From contig NZ_JAQQFR010000006.1 in assembly GCF_046025915.1 (NCBI RefSeq), positions 1-64,000 of the forward strand: a stretch of 64,000 nucleotides of DNA. Direction: 5' to 3'. A model generated the notes under the pieces. The model saw only the letters and a program-made list of their open reading frames with translations, was not told where the DNA came from and searched no databases. The position numbers were made by a program, and so were the translations under genes. The stretch is from Herbaspirillum rhizosphaerae_A. Lineage in GTDB: Bacteria > Pseudomonadota > Gammaproteobacteria > Burkholderiales > Burkholderiaceae_D. Of this stretch, positions 1-10,698 are shown piece after piece (the first letter of the stretch is position 1; each line of letters starts with the position of its first letter).

Positions 1-47
1 ATCGGGAGCCTTTTTTGTCTATGTCTGACATAAACGATACGACCCCG

Positions 48-3000
48 TCAGCGAGACAGCATGACGTCGATCTGATGCTCCTCGTGATCGTCTACCAGCG
101 TCACAAACGTCTCAGGCACGTCAATGCCGTCGAGCCTGAATCGGCCTGCAGTCCCTGGTTCGTTGTCTGTCTCCGTCCTTGCTGTGTTTTCCATCACCTG
201 CCCGAGTGTGATGGCTATCCGATAACGGGTTTCACCGTAGCGATAGTCGATGCCATAGCCGTTCCATTCGGGAGGGATGCACGCGTCGATGGTCAGTTTG
301 TTGTCTTCGATGTGCAAGCCCAGCAAGGATTCGACGAGCAGGCGGTACATCCAGCCGGCTGAGCCGGTGTACCACGTCCAGCCGCCACGACCGGTATGCG
401 GTGTCACGGCGTAGACGTCTGCTGCGATCACGTAAGGTTCTACCTTGTAGTTGGCGATTTCCTCAGCGTTGCGGGTGTGATTGATGGGGTTGATCATGCG
501 CACCAATTGCCATGCAGACTGGTGATCGCCCATACGCGCAAATGCCATGATTGTCCAGATCGCTGCGTGCGTATATTGCCCCCCGTTTTCGCGTACGCCG
601 GGAACATAACCGCGGATGTAGCCGGGGTTTTGATCGGAGTGGTCGAATGGCGGATCGAGCAGTTGAATCAACTTGTCCTCATCGCGCACCAGGCGTTGCC
701 GCACCGACTGCATTGCCTGCTGTACGCGACCAGAATCGCCGGCGCCCGACAGTACCGCCCAGCTTTGTGAAATGGAGTCGATCTGGCATTCAACGTTGGC
801 GGCAGAGCCGAGCGGACTGCCATCATCGAAGTAGGCGCGCAGATACCAGTTGCCGTCCCAGCCGTTTTGTTCGATGTGCTTTTGCAAGGTCTGCGCATGT
901 TCACGGCAACCAGCGGCAAATTCCTGATCCTGATGCAGCGTTGCGACATCGGCGAAGCGCATCATGACTTCGTAGAAGAAGAAGCTGAGCCAGACGCTTT
1001 CTCCCTTGCCATGCTCGCCGACCTTGTCCATGCCATCGTTCCAGTCGCATGAGCCTATCAGAGACAAGCCATGCTGGCCGAACTGCAGTCCGTGCCGGAT
1101 TGCGCGCACGCAATGCTGATAGAGGCTTGCGCTCTCGGCCGAGCGTTGGGGAAGGTCGTAGTAAGAATCTTCTTCCGGACCGACAGCACGGCCCTGGAGG
1201 AAGCTTACTGTCTCGCTCAGCACAGAGACATCACCGGTGATCGTGACATAGCGATGTACCGCCAGCGGCAGCCACAGGTAGTCGTCCGAGCAATGCGTGC
1301 GTACGCCGCGATCGGTGGGCGGATGCCACCAATGCTGGACGTCGCCTTCGACGAACTGATGCGCAGCACACAGCAGCAAGTGGTTGCGTACCAGTGCAGG
1401 TTCGCTATAGACCAGCGCCATGCTGTCCTGCAACTGATCACGGAAGCCAAACGCGCCGCCCGATTGATAGTAGCCGCTGCGTGCCCACATGCGGCAAGCC
1501 AGCGTCTGGTAGAGCAGCCAGCCATTGGCCAGTACGTCCAGTGCAGGCTCCGGCGTGTTGACCTGAATCGTGCCCAGCGTGTGCTGCCAGTAGTCCTTGA
1601 CCGATTGCAATGCTGTGCGCGCAGTGGCAGCGCCGCGATGGGCAAGGATCAGTGCGCTGGTATCGGCATGGCGGGTATCGCAGAGGCCCAGCATGAACAC
1701 CAGTTCGCGCTCTTGCCCGGGAGCCAGGTCAAACACCGTCTGTATCGCGGCGCAGGGATCGAAGCCGGCACCGATCTTGCCGGACAAGCGTTGCCGTTCC
1801 ATCGCGACAGGATTTTGCAGAGAACGATTGCGTCCGATGAACTCATTGCGATCGCAAGTGACCGTCTTTGTTGTGGCGTCCAGGTCGAAGAAGGCGACGC
1901 GTTGCGGGAACTCGGTGTTGTAGTGATTGCTTGCCAATAGCGCGCCAGTGGTGGTGTCGGCTTCACTGTTCACATGCATCGCGGTCTTGGCGCGCAAGTC
2001 GCCCAGCACCCATTCGACATAGCCGGTGGCAGACAACTGGCGTTGCATCCGGGAGTCGTTGCGTACACGCAGCACCATGTATTTCACCGGCGCATCGAGT
2101 GCAACAAACATGGTCAGCACGGAAAAAATGCCTGCTTCGCTATGCTCGAACACGCTGTAGCCGAAGCCGTGGCGTGTCAGATAATCGCCGCTGCCGCGTC
2201 GCGGCAATGGTGTCGGCGACCAGCTTGCACCGCTATGTTCATCACGCAGATAGAAAGCTTCGCCACCGCCGTCACTGACGGGATCGTTGGCCCACGGGGT
2301 CAGGCGGAATTCGTGTGCGTTCTCGGCCCAGCTATAGGCCTGGCCGCTTTCCGACACCACGCTGCCGAACTGTGCGTTGGCGATGACGTTGCTCCACGGC
2401 GCCGGCGTATAGCGATCTTCGCCGGTGGTGATCAGATATTCCCGCCCATCGGCACTGAAGCCGCCCGTGCCGTTCTCCAGCAATAGCAGCGGTGGAGTGG
2501 CAATCTGTGCCGACGGCAAAGCAATGTCGACATCCGATACCGGGCCTGTCTTGGGCGACAGCAGCGGCATTTTTACTTCCGGGGCATCGCGGCGAGCGAC
2601 TTGTTCGGCCAGCGTGCCGCTGGTGTCTTTCAGAATCACGCGTGCGACCGACTGGAACAGGATGCGGTCTTCGTCGGAGATCTGATCCAGCAGGCGCACA
2701 AAGATGCCACCCGGGCGGTCGATCGTATGCGCGCCGGTGACGGAAGAGATCAGATTCAGAATCTGTTCTTGCAGTACTTGCCGATAGCCGGCGTGATCTT
2801 CGTTCCAGATGACCAGATCGACGGCAAGTCCCTTGGATCGCCAGTAAGCATGGGCCTGTACCAATTGGCGCACCAGCTCGATGTTGACCATGTCGCGGAT
2901 CTGTACCAGAACGATGGGCAGATCTCCCGATATTGCGTAGCTCCATAACGCCGACTGGCCGCGCCGGTTGCGCGCCAGAATGCTGGCTTCGGCGCGCAGC

Positions 3001-6000
3001 AAAGGATTGGCATAGACCACCGAGTTGGCCAGACGGCCGTAGAGCTGAGCGTCTGCCTCGCTGGCATTGAGTTGGCGCAGCACCACCTGATTGTGGGTCC
3101 ATGCCAGTTCCATGACGCGGTCGGCCAGATGGCGATCCTGATATTTGCCGATCAGCTCTTCACAGATATCGCGGCTGGCAGCGACGCCGGTCACCATATC
3201 GATGGTGACGGATTGCTCCGTTTCAAGCGTGATGCGGCGACGGATCGACATGATCGGATCGAGTACCGAACCTGCGCTGTTCGACAATGGACCGACCTGG
3301 CCCATGACTTGCGGCGTGGCGGGCGTGTTGCCGCGACCGAGAAACTGCATGCGGTCGGTTTCGTAAGAGGCCGCGTCAGCCTCGGCGCCGTGCACCGCCA
3401 TCAGATGGAACATCCACGGCACGTTTTCGTTGGCCGAACGCGGTCGGCGTGTGCACAGGATGGCGCCACGCTGCATGTCGATCTCGGTCTGGACGAACAG
3501 GTTGCTGAACGCCGGATGCATGGCGTCGGCAGCTGCCGGTGCGAGCACGACTTCCGCGTAGCTGGTGATTTCCAGTGTGCGCGTCGAGCGCGAACGATTG
3601 GTGATCTTGGTACGGCGCAGTTCAATGTCGTCTTCGGGCGAGACCACGATTTCGGTATGCATCTCGATATCACGGTCGTTGCGCCTGAACTCGGCACGGC
3701 CTTCGGAAAAAATGACCTCGTAATGCGTCGGCGTCGTCAGACTCGGTTGATAGGCCGTCGACCAGAATTCATCTTCCCGGATGTCGCGCACATAGCAGAA
3801 GCTGCCCCAGTGATCGCGCGTGGTGTCTTCGCGCCAGCGTGTGACGGCGATGTCGTTCCAGCGGCTATAACCACCGCCCGCACTGGTGATCATCACGTGA
3901 TAGCGGCCGTTGGAGAGCAGTTGTACTTCCGGCGTGCGCGGATCGGGGCGACGCACCACACGGATCTGCTGATCCTGATCACCGGCGGCGATGCGCACGT
4001 CAGCCAGTTCTGATGCGCTGGAATAATTGGCGCCGGCCTTGGGAACGCGCTCATGCAGCAGCGACATGGTGGCCTGAAACAAGGGATAGGATTCGAAGCG
4101 GCGTTGCATCGGCCGATCCAGCAGCAGGTAAGCCAAGGCTAAAAAGCCCATGCCCTGATGATGCGCCATGAACGAGCGGATCACGGCGTTGCTTTGACCA
4201 CGCGGCAGGCGCGACGGTGTGTAGTCGATCGCTTCGTACATGCCGAACACGCCTTCGAATCCGGCGGTACTCATCTCCTGCAAGTTATTGCAAGCTTGCT
4301 CCGGCGCCACCATCAGCGCCATCATTGAGGCGTAGGGGGCAATCACCAGATCATCGCCCAGGCCACGCTTGAAGCCCAGGCCCGGCACGCCGAAGGTTCG
4401 GTATTGATAATTCAGACTGGCGTCGAAGCTGTGATAACCCGACTCGGACATGCCCCAGAATACGCCGCGCTGCGCACCGTAGCTGATCTGCCTTTCGACA
4501 ACCGAACGATAGGTTTGATCGAGCAAAGTACCGGTGAACGTCGGCATGACCAGCAAGGGCATGAGGTATTCAAACATCGAACCGCTCCACGACAGCAGAA
4601 TAGGTTCGCCGCCGGCGATGGTGAGTCGTCGGCCCAGCGCAAACCAACTGTCTTGCGGCAGTTGCCCTTGCGCGATACCGACGAAGGTCGCCAGTCGCGC
4701 TTCCGATGCCAGCAAGTCGTAGAAACCGGTGTCGCGCCGGCGATCAGTAACGTTGTAGCCAATTGCCAGAAGATGAGTCGCCGGGTCGTACAGAAAACGG
4801 TATTCCATGCGCGAGAATTCTGCTGCTTGCATCACCAGCATGTCGATTGCAGCAAGACGCGAGGCCGCCAGATCGCTGCCTTCTTTGAGCAAGCCTTGCA
4901 AGGCTGTCAGCGCGACCTTGTTTTCGTCGCTATCGCTGTCTGAAGTTTGCACAGGAAGAGACAACGTAGGCAGTTGGGCAATCTGGCGCAGCGTGAGCGC
5001 GCCATTGAGAACAGCCGCGAGCGATGGAAGATTGTCGCTGCAGCGTTTGAAGTGATTGGTGCGTAGCCACGGCGCCAGCGCATGCAGTTCTGCCAGCGCC
5101 TCGCGGCATTGACTGGAGATCGCGCGTTCCCATTGGCGGAGCTGACTCAGCCGTTGCAGATATTTGTCGGGTGGCGCGTTGGGTGTAATAGCTGAGGCGG
5201 CAGCGCCAGCAATCTGCGCGCTGTTTCCCTGATTCAGGCCACGTGAAAAATCGGCCAGGTGGCGAAGCAGGCCGTCGAGTACTGTGCAAGCATCACTCAT
5301 TGATGAGGGGGGTGTTGCGCATGCCGCCAGCAATTCGCGCCCGAATAGCGGCGACAGTTGTTGCGCCTCAGGGAGCGGCAAGTTATGCGACAGCTCGTCG
5401 AGAATCACATAGGCTGAGCGGAGTCCGGGAAACAGATTCGGATGCAGCACCGGCGCATCGGCCAATGCCTGCAACCCCGGCAGCAAGGTGAGCAAATGAC
5501 CGGCAAGGTTGCCGCTGTCGACGGTTGAGACATAGGCCGGCGGCAGTGGGTGGAGATATTGCGTGTCGTACCAGTTGTAGAAATGACCCTGATACCGCTC
5601 CAGCGCGGACATGGTCTGAAAGGTGTTGCGGGTGCGTTCCAATAGTTGGCCGCCGGGGATGTAGCCAAAATCATACGCCGTCAGATTGGCCAACAGCGAC
5701 AGTCCGATATTGGTCGGGGAAGTGCGTCGCGCCAGCACTTCCACAGGATGCTCCTGCATGTTGTCGGGAGGCAGCCAGTTATCGGCCGGGCCGACATAGG
5801 TCTCAAAGAAGAGCCAGGTCTTGCGCGCCAGCGAATTCAGATAAGTCTGCTGGGTATCGCTCAGATGCGGTGCGCGCTGCGTGATCGGCTGGCTGATGCG
5901 GAACACGATAACCGGTGCGAGCCACCACAGAATCAGGATTGGTGCGGCAGCAGCCAGCGCGACGGGGTGACGCAAATCGAGATACAGCGCCACGGCCAGC

Positions 6001-8867
6001 GCCAGCAGCGGTGACTGCCACATCGCCGCGTAGTAAGAACGCAGCCGATTACCGGCGCGTGCATTGACCTCGCTGGAGCTGTTCCACTCCAGCAGGCGTT
6101 TGCCTGAGATGTGCAGACGCCATTGCGTACGCAGGATGGCATCCAGGTGGTACCAGCTCTCATAAGGCAGCAGGCTGATGGCCAGACCGGCGTGCACCAG
6201 CTGAGCGCCGAGCGCTGACAGCGATGCCGAGATGTGTTGCTGCAGGCGAATCTCGCCGGATTTTTTCAGCAGATTGAGCAACAGCGAGCACAAGGCAGGC
6301 GTCAGCGATACAACCAGTACCAGACCCGTCCAGAGCCATGCCTTAGGCAACAGAATCCAGCCACCCAGTGTCGCCAGTGTCAGCGCCGGCGCAACCAGGC
6401 TGCGGCGCAAATTGTCGAACAGCTTCCAGCGCGACAAGGCCGACAGAGGTGTCTTTTCGTAGTGAAGCTTTCCTTTTGCGTCGCGGTTCATTGGTACGCG
6501 TGGCCATAACCAGGCGGCAATCTGCCAGTCGCCGCGAATCCAGCGATGGCGTCGGCTGACGTCGGCACTGTAGCGTGACGGGTATTGCTCGTATAACTGC
6601 ACGTCGCTGATCAGGCCTGCGCGCGCGTAACAGCCTTCCAGCAGGTCGTGACTGAGAATACGGTTTTCAGGCATGCGTTCCTGCAATACTTGTTCGAACG
6701 CGTCGACGTCGTAGATCCCCTTGCCGATGAACGAGCCTTCGCCGAACAGATCCTGATACACATCGGAGACGGTGCGGGTATATGGATCGATACCCGTCTC
6801 GCCGCCGTACAGCAACTCATAGCGAGAAGCCTGGGCGCTGGGGGAACTGACCGCGATGCGCGGCTGCAAAATGCCGTAGCCGTCGCTGATTTTTTTCTGC
6901 GCTGCGTCGTAGACGGGACGATTCAGTGGATGCGACATCGTTGCGACAAACTGGCGGGCCGCGTCGCGTGGCAGTTCGGTGTCGGTGTCGAGCGTGATGA
7001 CGTAACGTGTGTTTACGAGGCCGGTAGTGTCACCGACGACGGCGCTGAAAGCATCGTGGCTGCTCCCTCGCAGGAAGGCATTGAGATCTCCTAGTTTGCC
7101 GCGCTTGCGCTCGTAGGCCATCCACGTCGCTTGCGCCGGATTCCAGCGGCGTGGGCGATGCAGGAGCAAGAAGCTGTCGCCGCCCGCACGCGGATATTTG
7201 ATATTGAGCTCGGCCATCAGCTGGGTAGAAAACGTCAGCAGGGGAGCATCTTCGGGCATGCTCTCGCTAGTGGCGTCGGCGAAATCGGTCAGCAGACAAA
7301 AGCGCAGATTGGCGTCTTGATTGGCGAGAAAGCGTACTTCCAGCGCATCGACCAGAGCCTCAGCGCCGGCGGTCGTGCTGAGCAAGGTCGGCACCACGAC
7401 GAGGGTATGGCATTCAGGTGGAATGCCACCGGATAAGTCCATTCTAGGTAATAGTCGTGGCGGCGTCAGCATGGGTACCAGCCAGTTGACGACAGATTGC
7501 GCCAGCTGGCTGGCAGGCAGCGCGATTAACAATCCCAGCAAGGCTAGCCACAACGGATACCATTGATCTGCGCTGCCACGGTATTCATGATGCACTTCAG
7601 CCAGCACCCACCAGGTCGCCAATGCGGTGATCGTAAATATGGTGCCGAGGTACATCGTCATCGGGCGCGCCTTCGCCATTCGTGCCAATTTTGCGCGTAG
7701 TGGAACGTGCTGGGTCGCGACCGTCTGCAATGCTTCCAGACCCTGGCCGATAAGGTAATAACCAACGTGCGCGCGGCGATCGCCTCTGTCGATCTGCGTC
7801 GCTGCAGTCTGTGCCATCGCAATGGCCTCACGTGCGACTTCGGTCTCGGACAACGCGCCTTCGCGCGATATTTTTTCGACGACATGACGGTAGCGATCAC
7901 GTGTCGCAAAGTCCATGCGTGCGTAGGTATCGCTGGGGTCTTCGCGCAAAATGTGGTCAACAGTGCTCATGGTCTCGACGAATTCGCGCCAGTCCATACT
8001 GGTCAGGAAGCGCAGCGAGCCGATGCTATTGCTGATGGAAACCTGGTCGGCGGCCTGATGCTGGCTTTCCTGCTGAACCAAGTGTTCGATGGTGGTGCCG
8101 GATGCGGCCAGGCGTTGGGCCAGCCACGTCAGCGGCAAGGTAAGTGTTGGGCTTTGACCTTGCAGGCGGCGCACCAGCTCGGCGACGAATGAACTCTCCA
8201 TCGGTGGCGCGGAGCGCGCCATATCGGCCACCAGCAGGATCAGGTTGCTGGGATTCTTCTCGGCCACTTCGAGCATGTCGTCGGCCCAGAAATGTGCAAG
8301 GTTGCGATTGATGCGTGTCGCCGACAGGCGTGCCGCAACGCGTCGCAGATTTTCGATCAGTGCCAGCCGCAGCATGATGGGAATCGCCCACAGCTCGCCC
8401 AGATTGAGCGTTGTTGTCTGCTGATACGCCACCACGAAGCGGCTCAGGCTTTCCGGATCGACCCGGCCGTCGCCGTGCGAGATCGTTTCCAGCGCAATGT
8501 CGTAGACACGCGGACTGCCGGCAGAATGGCCGTGCAGCAGACGTGGCAATTCCTTGCTGTAATTTTTGGGGAGATGGCGTTTGGCGGTACGGATCTGTTC
8601 TTCGATCAGATAGAAATTGTCCAGCAGCCATTCCGCGGCAGGCGTGACCTGGCGCCCGGCCTTGATCGCTGCAGTCAGGCTGGTGCAGGCATCGATGATG
8701 GTGGCTTCATTGTCGGCCAGTCGTGCCAGCAACTTGTCGGGGCCGTAAACCGGATCAAGCTTGTGTGCATTGGCCAGTACCCGGCCATGCTGTTCCATTT
8801 GCTGGGCGCTGAACAGTTCGGCGCGCAGCGGGAGTTCTTCTTCGATTAGTGTCTGGTCTTGGTTCAC
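48..8867 (-). CDS. ndvB: Cyclic beta-1,2-glucan synthase (NdvB/ChvB family), 2939 aa
   Basis: Giant inner-membrane enzyme that initiates, elongates and cyclises beta-1,2-glucan from UDP-glucose (osmoadaptation and host interaction in rhizobia and Brucella). The length matches the family (about 2800-2900 aa). Visible order: N-terminal cytosolic region; membrane segments near residues 405-470, 840-875 and 960-1000; a GT84 glycosyltransferase between them with the acidic DTDTELPRD motif near 626 and an RRHRW motif near 773; the conserved central cyclisation region (SWSGSMFEYLMP near 1430); and a C-terminal GH94-like phosphorylase domain with CDWNDGMD near 2609. Translation starts with GTG at 8865-8867, since no good ATG lies upstream. 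No ndvA-type exporter gene is adjacent, so export of the glucan must be encoded elsewhere. Family assignment is very secure; product size and substitution cannot be read from sequence. Confidence 0.95.
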   Translation of the reverse strand: MNQDQTLIEEELPLRAELFSAQQMEQHGRVLANAHKLDPVYGPDKLLARLADNEATIIDACTSLTAAIKAGRQVTPAAEWLLDNFYLIEEQIRTAKRHLPKNYSKELPRLLHGHSAGSPRVYDIALETISHGDGRVDPESLSRFVVAYQQTTTLNLGELWAIPIMLRLALIENLRRVAARLSATRINRNLAHFWADDMLEVAEKNPSNLILLVADMARSAPPMESSFVAELVRRLQGQSPTLTLPLTWLAQRLAASGTTIEHLVQQESQHQAADQVSISNSIGSLRFLTSMDWREFVETMSTVDHILREDPSDTYARMDFATRDRYRHVVEKISREGALSETEVAREAIAMAQTAATQIDRGDRRAHVGYYLIGQGLEALQTVATQHVPLRAKLARMAKARPMTMYLGTIFTITALATWWVLAEVHHEYRGSADQWYPLWLALLGLLIALPASQLAQSVVNWLVPMLTPPRLLPRMDLSGGIPPECHTLVVVPTLLSTTAGAEALVDALEVRFLANQDANLRFCLLTDFADATSESMPEDAPLLTFSTQLMAELNIKYPRAGGDSFLLLHRPRRWNPAQATWMAYERKRGKLGDLNAFLRGSSHDAFSAVVGDTTGLVNTRYVITLDTDTELPRDAARQFVATMSHPLNRPVYDAAQKKISDGYGILQPRIAVSSPSAQASRYELLYGGETGIDPYTRTVSDVYQDLFGEGSFIGKGIYDVDAFEQVLQERMPENRILSHDLLEGCYARAGLISDVQLYEQYPSRYSADVSRRHRWIRGDWQIAAWLWPRVPMNRDAKGKLHYEKTPLSALSRWKLFDNLRRSLVAPALTLATLGGWILLPKAWLWTGLVLVVSLTPALCSLLLNLLKKSGEIRLQQHISASLSALGAQLVHAGLAISLLPYESWYHLDAILRTQWRLHISGKRLLEWNSSSEVNARAGNRLRSYYAAMWQSPLLALAVALYLDLRHPVALAAAAPILILWWLAPVIVFRISQPITQRAPHLSDTQQTYLNSLARKTWLFFETYVGPADNWLPPDNMQEHPVEVLARRTSPTNIGLSLLANLTAYDFGYIPGGQLLERTRNTFQTMSALERYQGHFYNWYDTQYLHPLPPAYVSTVDSGNLAGHLLTLLPGLQALADAPVLHPNLFPGLRSAYVILDELSHNLPLPEAQQLSPLFGRELLAACATPPSSMSDACTVLDGLLRHLADFSRGLNQGNSAQIAGAAASAITPNAPPDKYLQRLSQLRQWERAISSQCREALAELHALAPWLRTNHFKRCSDNLPSLAAVLNGALTLRQIAQLPTLSLPVQTSDSDSDENKVALTALQGLLKEGSDLAASRLAAIDMLVMQAAEFSRMEYRFLYDPATHLLAIGYNVTDRRRDTGFYDLLASEARLATFVGIAQGQLPQDSWFALGRRLTIAGGEPILLSWSGSMFEYLMPLLVMPTFTGTLLDQTYRSVVERQISYGAQRGVFWGMSESGYHSFDASLNYQYRTFGVPGLGFKRGLGDDLVIAPYASMMALMVAPEQACNNLQEMSTAGFEGVFGMYEAIDYTPSRLPRGQSNAVIRSFMAHHQGMGFLALAYLLLDRPMQRRFESYPLFQATMSLLHERVPKAGANYSSASELADVRIAAGDQDQQIRVVRRPDPRTPEVQLLSNGRYHVMITSAGGGYSRWNDIAVTRWREDTTRDHWGSFCYVRDIREDEFWSTAYQPSLTTPTHYEVIFSEGRAEFRRNDRDIEMHTEIVVSPEDDIELRRTKITNRSRSTRTLEITSYAEVVLAPAAADAMHPAFSNLFVQTEIDMQRGAILCTRRPRSANENVPWMFHLMAVHGAEADAASYETDRMQFLGRGNTPATPQVMGQVGPLSNSAGSVLDPIMSIRRRITLETEQSVTIDMVTGVAASRDICEELIGKYQDRHLADRVMELAWTHNQVVLRQLNASEADAQLYGRLANSVVYANPLLRAEASILARNRRGQSALWSYAISGDLPIVLVQIRDMVNIELVRQLVQAHAYWRSKGLAVDLVIWNEDHAGYRQVLQEQILNLISSVTGAHTIDRPGGIFVRLLDQISDEDRILFQSVARVILKDTSGTLAEQVARRDAPEVKMPLLSPKTGPVSDVDIALPSAQIATPPLLLLENGTGGFSADGREYLITTGEDRYTPAPWSNVIANAQFGSVVSESGQAYSWAENAHEFRLTPWANDPVSDGGGEAFYLRDEHSGASWSPTPLPRRGSGDYLTRHGFGYSVFEHSEAGIFSVLTMFVALDAPVKYMVLRVRNDSRMQRQLSATGYVEWVLGDLRAKTAMHVNSEADTTTGALLASNHYNTEFPQRVAFFDLDATTKTVTCDRNEFIGRNRSLQNPVAMERQRLSGKIGAGFDPCAAIQTVFDLAPGQERELVFMLGLCDTRHADTSALILAHRGAATARTALQSVKDYWQHTLGTIQVNTPEPALDVLANGWLLYQTLACRMWARSGYYQSGGAFGFRDQLQDSMALVYSEPALVRNHLLLCAAHQFVEGDVQHWWHPPTDRGVRTHCSDDYLWLPLAVHRYVTITGDVSVLSETVSFLQGRAVGPEEDSYYDLPQRSAESASLYQHCVRAIRHGLQFGQHGLSLIGSCDWNDGMDKVGEHGKGESVWLSFFFYEVMMRFADVATLHQDQEFAAGCREHAQTLQKHIEQNGWDGNWYLRAYFDDGSPLGSAANVECQIDSISQSWAVLSGAGDSGRVQQAMQSVRQRLVRDEDKLIQLLDPPFDHSDQNPGYIRGYVPGVRENGGQYTHAAIWTIMAFARMGDHQSAWQLVRMINPINHTRNAEEIANYKVEPYVIAADVYAVTPHTGRGGWTWYTGSAGWMYRLLVESLLGLHIEDNKLTIDACIPPEWNGYGIDYRYGETRYRIAITLGQVMENTARTETDNEPGTAGRFRLDGIDVPETFVTLVDDHEEHQIDVMLSR

Positions 8868-9396
8868 GATTCACGTCTTTCATCCTGCGTGTACGAACGC
8901 CGACGCCTTCGGTCGCAATAGCGTCGAAGGTGCATTTCGTACAAGCGTATAAACGCCGCCGACTACGCCGTTGTGCGCAGAGAGCGGTCATGGGGGAAGT
9001 GCGGAAAGAGCTGAATCCAGGTTTGTGTGCTCCAAGTCACACGCAGGATGGCTGGGTTCGATGCAAGTTGAATCACCGTGAGAGCACCTGGGTAGGCGGG
9101 GCGATTCAGAGAGCGATTTGGTTGTCGCGTTGGTGTAACTGGCTAGCTTAGTTGATCAGCGTAACTTGTTACTGGTAATTGTCCTGAGTGTACGTGAATT
9201 CCGGTCATCCTGTCGGATTCGGCGGGAAGGGCGCAATATGGAGACCGATGCTGAATTTTGGCTGCTTATTTGTTTGCGCCAGTCCAGCTATTCCCCATTG
9301 CTGGAAGGTGCAACAAAAAAGCTCCACAAGGGAGCTTTCTTTTCGTACTGCCTGATGCCGATGCGTTCGCGTTTTCAATGCGAGCGCACGGGGCTT
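8868..9396. other. Intergenic region between ndvB and the DHH gene
   Basis: This 529-bp stretch holds no convincing gene. It contains the leader and promoter region of ndvB (right to left), a short palindrome GTAACTTGTTAC at 9161-9172, and the terminator of the DHH gene at 9314-9340. Short open frames here lack ribosome binding sites or run into the neighbouring genes. Confidence 0.6.
9314..9340 (-). terminator. Intrinsic terminator after the DHH phosphoesterase gene
   Basis: Stem AAGCTCC/GGAGCTT with a short loop. Read on the minus strand it is followed by a run of T, 57 bp past the stop codon at 9397. Confidence 0.75.
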
Positions 9397-10332
9397 TTAA
9401 CCATCCGCGTTAATGCGCGAAATCAGCACCTTCAACACTTCTTCCGCCTTGTCGTTCTCTACCTGGCAAGTACCCGCATTCTCATGTCCACCGCCACCGT
9501 ATTCCAGCATCAGCGCGCCGATGTTGGTCTTCGACGTACGGTTGAGGATCGATTTGCCGGTGGCGAAGACGGTGTTCTGGTTCTTCAGACCCCACAGCAC
9601 GTGGATGGAGATGTTCGTTTGCGGGAACAGGGCGTAGATGATGAAGCGGTTGCCGGCGAAGATGACTTCTTCGTTGCGCAGGTCCAGGACGACCAGGTTT
9701 TTGTGCACGGTAGCGCAGCGGCGGATTTGATCCTTGCACTTTTCTGCGTGCTCGAAGTACAGATCCTTGCGTTCCTTGACGTCGGGTGAAGCCATGATCT
9801 GATCGATGGTGTGCGTTTTGCACAGTTCGATCAGATCCATCATCAGGTTGTAGTTGGAGATGCGGAAGTCGCGGAAACGGCCGAGGCCGGTGCGGGCATC
9901 CATCAGGAAGTTGAGCAGATCCCAGCCTTCCGGATTGAGCACTTCCTGCTCGTTGAAGCGTGCGGCGTCGCCCTTGTCGACGGCGGCCATCATTTCGCCC
10001 CACGATGCGGGGAAAGCTTTTTCAGCGCCGTAGTAGTCGTACACCACGCGCGCGGCCGATGGCGCGTCGGGATGGATCACGTGATTCTTGCGCTCACCGG
10101 TATTGCGGATGGTTTCCGACAGATGGTGATCGAAGGCGATATGCACGCCCGGTACGAACGGCAGGTTGGTGGTGATGTCGTTGTCGCTGATGGCGATTTT
10201 TCCGTCCTGCATGTCTTTTGGATGCACGAACAGGATTTCGTCGATCATGTTCAGGTGCTTCAACAGCACCGCGCACACCAATCCATCAAAATCGCTACGC
10301 GTCACCAGACGATATTTTTTTGTTTCCGACAT
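9397..10332 (-). CDS. DHH/DHHA1-family phosphoesterase
   Basis: Predicted cytoplasmic metal-dependent phosphoesterase of 311 aa, the family that includes NrnA oligoribonucleases, RecJ-like enzymes and exopolyphosphatases. Metal-binding motifs are visible: SDFDG near residue 12, FDHHLSE near 70 and the C-terminal GGGGHENAGTC loop of a DHHA1 domain. I chose ATG 10332 (MSETKKYR) rather than a start 19 codons upstream because GAGGGG lies just before it. Such proteins are often labelled exopolyphosphatase, but the substrate (nanoRNA, cyclic dinucleotide product or polyphosphate) cannot be decided here. It stands alone, with terminators on both sides. Confidence 0.85.
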   Translation of the reverse strand: MSETKKYRLVTRSDFDGLVCAVLLKHLNMIDEILFVHPKDMQDGKIAISDNDITTNLPFVPGVHIAFDHHLSETIRNTGERKNHVIHPDAPSAARVVYDYYGAEKAFPASWGEMMAAVDKGDAARFNEQEVLNPEGWDLLNFLMDARTGLGRFRDFRISNYNLMMDLIELCKTHTIDQIMASPDVKERKDLYFEHAEKCKDQIRRCATVHKNLVVLDLRNEEVIFAGNRFIIYALFPQTNISIHVLWGLKNQNTVFATGKSILNRTSKTNIGALMLEYGGGGHENAGTCQVENDKAEEVLKVLISRINADG

Positions 10333-10698
10333 GAGTGTTTCCCCCTCGTTGATTGAAAATTTTGCCTGGCATTTGCCACCACGACGCAATGGCTAATAAT
10401 ACAACTCAAAATTATGCATGGACAGCAATTGTTGCTATTTGAAGCCTATCTCACATAGCCATGGAACAAGCTTCTGTTTTGATGTGCAGGAGGAGGCAAG
10501 CGCTGCGCAGGCCTTTGATTTTGATGTCGCGGAATGGACCCAATTTGTCTTTTTTCCACAAATTTGACAATGTTCTGAAGGCAATACTCTTTCGCAGAGA
10601 TTTATTTCATCTACGACGTTGTTACTGAAATAAAAAACCGCACCAGGCGAGACGCCGATGCGGTTTCTTGTTATGTGCAGAACTGGCGTGTGCTTGCC
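10333..10698. other. Intergenic region with DHH-gene promoter region and regulator terminator
   Basis: No gene is supported in these 366 bp. The left half is AT-rich and should hold the leftward promoter of the DHH gene. The right half holds the terminator of the HxlR gene. Confidence 0.55.
10631..10670 (-). terminator. Intrinsic terminator after the HxlR gene
   Basis: Outer stem ACCGCA/TGCGGT encloses a second small stem (GGCG/CGCC). On the minus strand it ends in a run of six T, 29 bp after the stop codon at 10699. Confidence 0.75.
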
